Source: Spirometra erinaceieuropaei (lineage: Eukaryota; Platyhelminthes; Cestoda; Diphyllobothriidea; Diphyllobothriidae). From it: a stretch of DNA of 64,000 nt. Made by a program: the position numbers and the translations under genes. Shown piece by piece: positions 55,790 to 64,000 of the stretch (position 1 is its first letter; every line of letters starts with the position of its first letter). The DNA is taken from positions 87,234-151,233 of the forward strand of contig CACRXP010001016.1 of assembly GCA_902702965.1 (NCBI GenBank). The letters run 5' to 3'. The notes under the pieces are model-generated. The model was given only the letters and a program-made list of their open reading frames with translations. It was not told the DNA's origin and searched no databases.

Positions 55790-55890
55790 AGGATTCGTGG
55801 CTTGGGAGGTTGCATACTGACGGGATAACCCGGCCGTTCTCGAGGTTAGGAATCAGAATGCAATGGCCAGGACAGGGCAACAGAATTTTG
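55790..55890 (+). repeat. GA-rich dispersed repeat, 5' fragment
   Basis: GACGGGATAACCCGG, GTTCTC and AATCAGAATGCAATGG match 20458-20512. The rest of the unit is absent. Confidence 0.5.
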
Positions 55891-56274
55891 AGGAATCGAT
55901 GAAGAGTAGTGATGGCGGAGAGCGTTGAGGGTGTTATGTCAGAAACTAGAAGTCATTATAGTCTAGTTCCATCGGGTGGGGGGCGAAGAAGATGACGAGT
56001 CATGTGACTAGGTTGAAACGGTTTTTCCTGACCTCAAATACGCCACTATTTAAGTTAGTCATATGTCAATTTAGGAGAAATCCATTACGATAGCCCAGTA
56101 AATAATGCAGTTGGTTGCATTACTATCTTCATTTGGAGTAGGTTTTTACGCGTGCGCATAATATTGCCAATGCACAGTGGGGTTCATCAATGCTTGTTGT
56201 TCTACCATTACTCTTTTTAAAAATTTGCAACAAGTTGCTGGTAATGACTTCCCATCAGATGTGGTTATGTAGCC
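55891..56274. other. No feature recognised
   Basis: AT-rich sequence without open frames of note. Confidence 0.3.
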
Positions 56275-57165
56275 GCACCTGAGGTAAACAAACGCCAGCC
56301 ACCTGTAATACGGGACCGGTGGTAATAAAGGGTTTTTATAAGTGGAGCCAGGGAACGCACAGGTGACGAGGTCAAGTATTTGTATGCGAAAGAACAGCTA
56401 TTTGGTATGCGCGGTTGTACTTTGAGTGGTTGAGCAATAGTTGCCCTAACTCCTAGCGTAACCACTAACTCGAACCTCTAACCATAATCCTTAACCCTAA
56501 CTCCCAACCCCTAACCCTAGCCCTAACTCCCTCTCCCTAACCCCAACGATTAACGATATGCCCTAACCCCAACCCTTAACCGCAGCCCCTAAACCCTAAC
56601 CCTGAAACATCCAGTGCGAAAACTAAAAGGAGACGACAGGCTGAGAGTCAAGAATGACCACCGGCATTGGGCTGAAAAGGGTAGACACGGCAAAAAACCT
56701 GTAGTAAGGGGCCGGTGGTAATAGGTGTTTTTACAGGTGGGGCCGGGGGACGCACGGGTGACGAGGTCAAGTATTTGTATGCGAAAGAAAAGCCGCTGGG
56801 AATACGCGGTTTTTTTTTGAATGGTTGATAAATAGCTACCCTACCCCCTAGCCCTAACTCTCAAGCCCTAACCCTAGTCTCAACTCCTACCTCTAAATAT
56901 AACCCCCTAACCCTTAACCGCAGCCCTAAACCCTAACCTTGAAACATCCAACGCGAAAGTTGGAAGGAGACGACAGGCCGAAAGTCAAGAATAACCACCG
57001 GCATTGGGCTGAAAAAGGTGGAAAAGGCAACAAAAACAAGGCCGCCAACAGAACACACACTGCAACTCACAGCAAGCACCATGCCAACGTAATCACGCCA
57101 ACTCAAAATCATTAAGTAGGTCAACAGTATTGTGTCCATCAGGTGTGGATACACAACCTGACTTT
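56275..57165 (+). repeat. Dispersed repeat with telomere-like core, tandem dimer
   Basis: The unit from 56301 recurs from 56697 (offset 396). Each has the CACCTGTA.TA start, ACCGGTGGTAAT-type box, CGAGGTCAAGTATTTGTATGC, a degenerate CCCTAA core (56443-56605 and 56838-56938) and the CCGCAGCCCTAAACCC, GAAACATCCA and GACGACAGGC boxes. The right end (GTATTGTGTCCATCAGGTGTGG, split here by position 57127-57148) is shared with the copy at 35600-35620. The telomere-like core is flanked by conserved non-telomeric sequence in every unit. Confidence 0.85.
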
Positions 57166-57669
57166 CTCTCAGATGCATCCCTCAATGAGGACCTGGCATC
57201 ATCATTAGCAGTCGTGTTGTTAAACGCCCATAAGGACTTCAAGATAAATGTTCAACAGTCTCAGTTTATCGTGATTAGTTCGTATTTAAAAACTAAAATT
57301 GCATCTACGCCGCGTCGGTTGGTGAAAAACTTCCAAGTGACAAACCCGCCGTAGTCTTGGGAATTACTAGTACTGTCAGGAGCCCGGCATACATCCGTCA
57401 TTTTATTTACTCACACTCTCCCAGGTAACTCGGCCACCACCTGGTCTATTTGGTCACATGCGCCTCCACGAAACTCTTCAGTAAAGCGACACAGTCCAGA
57501 ATCCATCGGAATACCTCGTTCTCCGTGCACATAGACACCGGCAGTTCGACCGTCGTGTTCCACGATGTCCAAAGTGTGCTCCACAGTAAGTTGAGCTAGG
57601 CACGGTGGCTTGCGCGTGGACTAGTTTATAGTGAAAGTATACTTGTGCGGCATCTACAGCACTCCCTCC
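57166..57669. other. No gene recognised
   Basis: Short frames only, running up to the second assembly gap. Confidence 0.3.
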
Positions 57670-57905
57670 NNNNNNNNNNNNNNNNNNNNNNNNNNNNNNN
57701 NNNNNNNNNNNNNNNNNNNNNNNNNNNNNNNNNNNNNNNNNNNNNNNNNNNNNNNNNNNNNNNNNNNNNNNNNNNNNNNNNNNNNNNNNNNNNNNNNNNN
57801 NNNNNNNNNNNNNNNNNNNNNNNNNNNNNNNNNNNNNNNNNNNNNNNNNNNNNNNNNNNNNNNNNNNNNNNNNNNNNNNNNNNNNNNNNNNNNNNNNNNN
57901 NNNNN
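57670..57905. other. Assembly gap (236 N)
   Basis: A run of N. All frames drawn through it are artefacts. Confidence 1.
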
Positions 57906-60249
57906 GAACCCGCACGTAGAAGTACCACCACACGCCCTGGTCAACAACCTACGATTGAACAGGATTTTAACCAACACCAACGATGGGAGGACTGGACGGT
58001 GGAGATCCCAGTTGGAGCTACGTGGGTCGGCCTGCCACCGCACGCCCAATGTTGGCATTTGTTTTGGTGCGAATTCTGATACCGCCTGCCAGAATCCAAT
58101 GTGGCCACGTGCTAGTCCAGCGCATCCACCACGTGACCCGTTTGGAGGAGCAGTCACATGCACACCACCAGACTACAAACGAACCTATCGCAAAACAGGC
58201 GCACACAGCACACCTGCCCGCAAAACTTTATGCTACCCTCCAGCGGCAAGCATGATGTTATTGGCGAAACGTCGGAAGTCAAAACATCAGCATCTCCCCC
58301 CAGATGGGGAGCATTGAGGACTAGGTTCTGCGTGGTTTGCGTAGCCGGCTTGTGTAGCTGCGCCCGTTTTCACCTCTGATCGTTTTGCCATCGGGGCAAA
58401 GCTACCAAGGAAAAAGAAAGTATGGGAGACGCCTCACAAGCCTGACTTACAATAAAGACATTCACGCATAGGTTTCCGCTGCTGTGTCCACTCCGTGGCA
58501 CACGTGGCGGACTTTGCCTGCTATGGCTAAACTGTAATACAGTACCGCGAATGCCTGCATGAATATCTATCTCAGTGGAACACGTTTCGGAAGTCATATA
58601 GGGCAAAATTTTAGGTCGTCTAGGCAAAAGTGCTCACCCTAACTTCAAATACTGATCCGAAATTAGGATATTTCTGGAACTGGATAAAGTTCAACGCTAG
58701 ATAACAACGGCCTTTCGGGTTATGTCTGTCTGTTTTTGAACATACTGGGTACTGCATTTGAAATCTACTTTTTACATGCCGCCTGTTCGATAGCTATATT
58801 GCCCCGAACAAATAGTTACTATTAAAGTGCTATTTACACAATTTTAGTAGCCTTATTAGTGAAAATAAAATATGTGCGGAGTTGGTGTATTAAGGGAAAG
58901 AAAGAAAAACGCAAGATCATCTACATGTCGCCTCCACAACTTATTCGGAAAGATCATCTCACGGCCTTGCTACCTGCTATGCCAAGAATTCGGATCAAAG
59001 ATTTAGCCTGAAATTTTTTGCCCGGAACTTCATCGAATGTCCACGAAAATGAGGCGAGAAGTGATAGTGAAGCATGTCCTCAAAGCACAGTCCTTGATGG
59101 AGACCCTGAAGTATCCAAGAAAGCAGAATACCATCATCCCCTTTCTACCTGTTACACAAGGGGAATAGATAAGAACACTTCAGGTTTTTAGGGTGAGATT
59201 GGTGTTTGTGACCTTTTACTTCTTTGCAAGCCGATACTGCGCCTTCCTAAGGCTTATTTTTACGTTTGCAGTCCATGGCTGAATGTCCCATTCTAAATGC
59301 AGAAGAATGAAACTACCACAGACCTCCCAAAGGATCTTCATTAAGGGTTGCATATGTCCTTTTGTTAGCAAGTTATATTTCCATTGCATTTTCTGAAAAG
59401 CCGGTTTCAAGTGGTTCCGTACTCAAATACCAAGGTCTTTCCGAAGGCAGTATGAAAATCTGGGTGTCATTCGGGTAACACGGTTTTGTGGTGACGTTCG
59501 GGTGGTAGTTTGTTTTGCATCCTCACATCGGATCTCGTTGCATGGAAATAATGCCAGAAGATTTGACCTCTCCATGGGAGCTCAGATGTCGTTTGCAAAT
59601 TCGGTTCAAATTCACAAGATATTTCACTAGATTAGAAGAGCAGATTTAAGTGCGTTAATCTACGAAAGACTTGCATTTTGACGCTGAGGCCTCCCTAAAA
59701 GCCATTTAAATTGAGTATAAATTCACAATTTAGACGAACCAATTCAAGTAAAACTTGTTGGTTGCAATTTTGAAGATGAGCGAAACGCAGCTTAGAAAAT
59801 GATTATTATGGAGAATTATAACAAATTATAGACACTGCTTTTGAGATGAGTATTAGTGGAACAAGTTTTTTGTTTTGTAATTACTGGAAGCGACTTCCTT
59901 ATAGTTTATGCTAATTTGTGCCTGTCTTATGGTTCGTTACATTATGTGCGTTTGGTGCTTAGTAACTCTTCCCAGTGCTTTGTGTCATCCCATAGTTCGA
60001 CTTTAGTTAAAATCCGGCCACCACTTTTCGTTCGAGGTCTTATTGTATTGCAGCCTAATTCGAGCTTGCTGCCGACTTGTATGCGCTGCGAAGGGGAAGG
60101 AAAATTGGCTTCGAAAGCTCTCTGCCTTTGTACGCAAGTTTTGTTCTAGTAAACCTCAGTTTTGATGCACAACTCCTCCTTTTGGCAGTTCGCCCCCGTG
60201 GTCGTCGGCGGGATCGTTTACTCACGTCGCGTTTCTGTCCGTCGCACGC
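57906..60249. other. No gene recognised
   Basis: A GAAACGTC string at 58266-58273 has no hammerhead box I. Frames near 57983-58317 and 59856-60149 have no domain. The AT-rich part after 58650 holds nothing I can identify. Confidence 0.3.
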
Positions 60250-62150
60250 TCCCGATCAATTCGTTGCTGTAGTTGCCCGGGACTTGACACCAGCCAGTCA
60301 ACGCTACATCTCGCTGACATCATGCATGTGTTGGCATTGAATTTTATGCGCCGGATCTCGCTCTATGTCTACAGCTCTTCTATGGCCTGTTGCAATATTT
60401 TGGAGTCTTTCTCATCTTTTATGACACTCTCCAGAGTTTAAAATCATCGGCAGAAATCGCTGTATCGGACTTCACCTACAATACTGGATCGTTTACATTG
60501 ATAATATACATGAGCAGCTCAAGAACTGATCCCATAAGAACTCCAATTTTAACAGGCACCTATTCTGAACAGAGGTCATCAGTAGTAACATTTTATCTAC
60601 GATCACTTACGAAATCTTGAATCCGTTTTAGGATGTTTCCTCTCATTTCTAGGTTTGACATCTTTCGAATGAGGCGCTTTTGTGACACCTAATCAAAGGT
60701 CTTGCTAAAGTCAAAGTGGATGGCATCAGCTGGATGTCCTTCGCGCACTGCCTTTGACCAACGTTCGAGTGATGTAGGGGGATTTCTGAGATAGGACCTC
60801 TTATAGTATAGACCATGCTGGGCTTACCTGATCCGACAGCGGAACACGTCGGCCAATAGGACGGATTTATTAATTGTCCTGTCCATCAGCTTACAGCAGA
60901 TACACGTCAGGCTCACCGGTCGGTGGTTGGCGGGGTAAAGCCGTAGTCCTCCCTACTGAAGTAATGCGTTTGCCCACTTTCAAGTATCAGGAAGTTAACC
61001 AGATTTAACTGGTTTTCGGAAGACGATGCACAGAGGTTCGGTAAACTCATCAGCTAGATGTCGTAAGAGTACTCGTGGAATCTCATCCGGTCCAGGTAAC
61101 TTGGCCGGATTTAGCTCTTTTAATTCTGTCAAAACAAACTGCGATGCAAATGATACTGTCTTCAAGTGGCTTATTGACGAGCTGTGACAGAGAGCTAGTC
61201 CGGAAAAGGGGTGTGGTGGTAATAAACCATTTTAAAGAATTCTCAGTGGTGCCTCAGTTCGTAAGAAGCAAATGCTTCACGTAAAAGTATTTTGCATAGC
61301 TTACGTTGTCGTCTAAATTCTTTAATTTTTTTTCGGCCCTCCGCTTGTAGGAAGATTTTCTGTTTCTTTTGGATGCCTTCCTTCTCTGCGGTCTTCAGTC
61401 ATTTCGGTCTGGTTCTGTTTGAATGCTTATTGACGGGGCAGTAGCATTCAATCACATTTTCATAGTTACCTTGAAGGCTTCCTTACATTCTTTCACATAT
61501 ACTTGTAACACTTCCGTTCATAGGTTGTGCCGGTCGCCGATTTCATTGCATTTAAGTTACCCCGCAAGACAATTTCTTGACGGTTTTTAGCTTCGTCTGA
61601 GAACAGCCACAGGCTTTGTTGTCCGCATTAATATCCTGTGATCTCAAGAAGCTAAGTGCATACCTACAATTATTTCCTTAACATTTTCCTCACATTTGGC
61701 ACATACCACATCCAGGCAACTAGATCTCTGGCCTTCACGTATTCGGGTGGATGTTCGGACATGTCAAAAGAAATTCATCGAGTGCCATGTCCAGTAGTAT
61801 TTCGTAAAATCCTTGCCTATGGCCTTAGACATCATACAGTTCCAGTTAAGTAGCGGAGTAGTGGAATCTCCTGCAACAATAATGTTTTGCCTCGAGTCGT
61901 CCTCGCGTAGTCGTGTGATCGACGCTTCATTTTCGTCAGCAGGTTGGTTTGGAGGCCGATATATAATAATGGCTGTAAAATTTTCAGATTAAGGAATTAG
62001 AAGAAGATATGAAAACGCCTCCATGCCATGATTATTCGCACATCCTTATACAGGGTTGCATCCAACTGCACTACTGATATATTAGACAAATCTACCATCT
62101 CTTTTTGGTTCGGTCTCGTCTCAGCACTTTAGAGCTATATGTTTGCATTT
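60250..62150 (-). mobile_element. Family B-like LINE, minus strand, endonuclease to RT
   Basis: Reading down the minus strand: endonuclease core (IIIYRPPNQPADENEAS and IIVAGDSTTP, about 61965-61860), a basic linker (61450-61300), RT fingers (KLPGPDEIPRVLLRHLADEF, about 61105-61040), NHRPVSLTCICCKLMDR (about 60935-60885), the palm block FDFSKTFD (about 60715-60690), a worn GVPQGSVLGP box (LMGSVLELL, about 60545) and ADDFKLW (about 60440). Many stops and frameshifts occur. No single frame exceeds 100 residues, so it must be read by motif. Confidence 0.75.
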
Positions 62151-62279
62151 AGACGTCGTTGTCATCTTGACTGAGCCGCGTTTCAGTTGATTAAATTCCG
62201 CTACAGTGATTCGGGGTTCATCAAGTTTATTCAGGAGGCTCTCGAATGATAGAGAATAGGCGCGACCCGGGTAATTGGA

Positions 62280-62365
62280 TAGAAGAGGGGAAGGCGATCG
62301 CTGGGACCAATTATTTATTTATACGACGTTTCGAACTTTCACGCGATCCCATCGTCAAAGAATGA
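62280..62365 (-). mobile_element. Penelope terminal-repeat segment with degenerate hammerhead
   Basis: The plus strand has GGCGATCGCTGGGACCAA, a TTTATTTATA run, GACGTTTC and ATCCCATCGTCAAAG, the same order as 27293-27361. On the minus strand box I is TTGACGA and box II GAAACGTC, but stem II pairs poorly, so activity is unlikely. Confidence 0.5.
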
Positions 62366-62679
62366 AAAACTGTACAACTCTGCTGGAGATGACCTCCAGT
62401 TGCGCAACTGATTTGATAAGCGATTGGCAGATCGATATGTCAATTAATCGAGTCCTCAGTGGAGTGCCACGCTTTTTGGAGCAGGCGGGCAACACGGTCG
62501 CCCGACTGGCCCAATATTTTCACGCACTCACAGTCAAAACCGTGCTCTATCGAGGTGGCGTAGGCGGCTACCAAGGAGAATTCATTCTTCCGTCTCACAG
62601 CCAACTCATGCTTGTGCAATCTCGTGCGAACCTGTTTGCAGTTTCACTAACATTATTGTATTGACCATAAGAGGCCTTG

Positions 62680-63110
62680 TATGTTTCTAGTAATAAGACT
62701 TAATTCTGAGTAAATTTTTGCGCTGACTTAGATGTCCCGCATAACTGAAGTCCTGAGGGATTTGTCCTTGTCTCCATATTTCCTGGAGTACCGAGGTGAG
62801 TCTATCTATCAACTGGGCCTCACCATACTTGTGGATTTTGGCCAGAAGTATTGCAGCTCGGTTAACAGCGTTTAAACTTTATTGATGCGAGAACAGACGG
62901 TCGATACCTATGTTCTTTCATTTGGTGGAGCCTGTGTTGGTTTAATCAGATATTCTGGGTAGCTGGTTGAGTACGTTTCGGATGTGCTCAGCCCAACGCT
63001 CCGGGATTTGGGATTTTCTGTCAGGAGGGCTGTTCTTTCGGAGCGTAGCGGCAGTCCGGTCGCCTTGATGGACTAGAAGGGTTTCTGCATTCGCTGTGGT
63101 CTGCATGCCC
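62680..63110 (-). pseudogene. RTE-like LINE: N-terminal part of the RT
   Basis: The minus strand reads SQIPERWAEHIRNVLNQLPRISD (here split as 63014-62980 and on to 62945), then NRAAILLAKIHKYGEAQL, IDRLTSVLQEIWRQGQIPQDF (62868-62755). These are the RWAEHF, APGSD..PAE..K.GG and LF..MW..G..PQDF blocks typical of flatworm RTE-type reverse transcriptases. The catalytic palm is missing below 62680. It is a 5'- and 3'-incomplete fragment. Confidence 0.75.
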
Positions 63111-63395
63111 CTGTATTTCTTCAGCCTTCTGCACCGTCCGCGCATTTGTTTACCTTCCTCAGTCATAAAGACTAGAACCCGCTCAGACACGCGCAGGGCG
63201 CACACAAGCGGAGGCGGCGTCTGCGTGTGCCCAACTTGCGGATCAGGGACCTTCAGGAGGTATGGTTGGCACAAGCTTTCATTTATGTTGGCATTATTGT
63301 GGGTGTCTATTCTGTTCCAGTTATGGTGCAGCTGTCTGAACTGAAAATACAAGCACTCATGTCCCTTTAATCTTTGACTGTGGTTTGCTAGGCAG
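63111..63395 (-). other. Open frame upstream of the RTE fragment, unassigned
   Basis: The 136-residue minus-strand frame (62942-63352) runs into the RTE block. Its first 80 residues are basic with no motif I can name. They may be the linker after an RTE endonuclease. Confidence 0.35.
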
Positions 63396-63700
63396 ATGGA
63401 AGTTTCACCATCGAAATGTTATCTCATCCGTTTCGGCACTGGAAAACGTCTCTCTAGCTTAATCCTTCAAAGAAACCCCGAAGTTAGCTCCTCCATCACC
63501 ATGGTCTTAGTCATGAAGCACATGAAAAATCAAGCCAGACTTGCCTCCTGGGCAAATCGTATCTATGCCAAGACTGCCCGGGTGTGTGGTTTCATGTCGC
63601 GTGGCACTTTTCCCCCAGGAAATATTGACAGGCAATCGTCACAAGTCTGTCCTCGCCTCAACGAATGCTGCTGTACTCCTTTTTGGTCTAACTAGTGCCT
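63396..63700 (+). pseudogene. Possible LINE RT thumb fragment
   Basis: The frame begins SPSKCYLIRFGTGKRLSSL, resembling the NxxKCxVLxFG block that follows the RT palm in CR1/Jockey elements, and continues with ANRIYAKTARVCGFMSR, like the AxxAxxxxGFI segment in the family A C-terminus. The match is short, so I hold it loosely. Confidence 0.4.
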
Positions 63701-64000
63701 CTGACCGAAGTATGTTCGTACCTGAGGAGTTTTGTCCCATGCAAAACTACCGTTTTTTATAATTTAAAATGCCGATTTGTCTCTTTTAAAATTTTTAAAA
63801 TTTGAAGGCTCGTGATTGTCCATTGGTTCTTAATTTGCATTACTTCTACTTTCAACCTTCCTCTTGTTAACGCTCATATGCTGGGGAATCGATTCATTTC
63901 GTCTCTCCTTTGCGCTCCATCTAAGTATTTCCCGTTCAATACCGTATGACCAACTTCCTTTCGGAGGCCACCTTGGAACTCCTCAGTCCATCGGTGATGT
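63701..64000. other. No feature recognised
   Basis: AT-rich end of the window; nothing identified. Confidence 0.3.

Noticed and set aside
58250..58290. Hammerhead motif around GAAACGTC at 58266
   Set aside because: No box I is found within 30 bases upstream in the right sense, and no stem II pairing.
57478..58317. Frames of 100-228 residues crossing the second gap
   Set aside because: They run through 236 undetermined bases, and the real parts show no domain.
1..64000. CRISPR arrays, operons, prophage or bacterial contamination
   Set aside because: No regularly spaced direct repeats, no ribosome-binding-site spaced gene clusters, and coding content is entirely eukaryotic.

Overview
The window is eukaryotic nuclear DNA, most likely from a parasitic flatworm and probably a tapeworm. 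The evidence is spliceosomal introns, a mitochondrial-type ISCA1, CCCTAA telomere-type repeats, CR1/Jockey-like and RTE-like retrotransposons, and Penelope-like elements (PLEs) with GIY-YIG endonucleases and a hammerhead-like motif. The taxon is inference. No prokaryotic features, operons or CRISPR arrays are present. Two runs of N (42619-43013 and 57670-57905) mark assembly gaps, so it is a draft scaffold.

Three host genes can be supported. (1) A single-exon 12-helix monocarboxylate-transporter-like protein lies on the minus strand at 22770-24263. (2) A plus-strand gene I do not recognise has two well supported exons (34018-34882 and 34942-35131) and a likely last exon at 38229-38616 across a repeat-filled 3.1 kb intron. 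(3) An ISCA1-type iron-sulfur assembly protein lies at 49193-49681. They are unrelated and widely spaced.

The rest is mostly a transposon graveyard. From 1 to 12.7 kb, two non-LTR families alternate. Family A (minus strand) is at 1-4250, 6420-8870 and 10214-11767. Family B (plus strand) is at 4251-6067 and 8880-12660. The third A copy sits inside the second B copy. Next come a decayed autonomous Helitron (12750-14940), five copies of a roughly 975 bp TA-flanked long-inverted-repeat element (15.8, 19.1, 20.9, 25.7 and 51.0 kb), tRNA-headed SINEs, a GA-rich dispersed repeat (20.5, 52.1 and 55.8 kb), PLE remnants (27.3, 30.1, 47.0-48.5, 53.4 and 62.3 kb), and a dispersed repeat whose core is degenerate telomere-type sequence (35.3 and 56.3-57.2 kb). 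The right end has a minus-strand family B-like element (60250-62150) and an RTE fragment (62680-63110).

The observations most worth a second look are: the Helitron with HUH, twin-tyrosine and Walker motifs still legible; the long-inverted-repeat family; the mobile telomere-like module; the hammerhead-like motif; and a 3'-terminal hairpin kept by a compensating insertion in two family B copies. I saw no clearly new multi-gene system. Large stretches (for example 31.5-33.9, 43.9-46.9, 52.4-55.8 and 57.9-60.2 kb) hold nothing I can identify.
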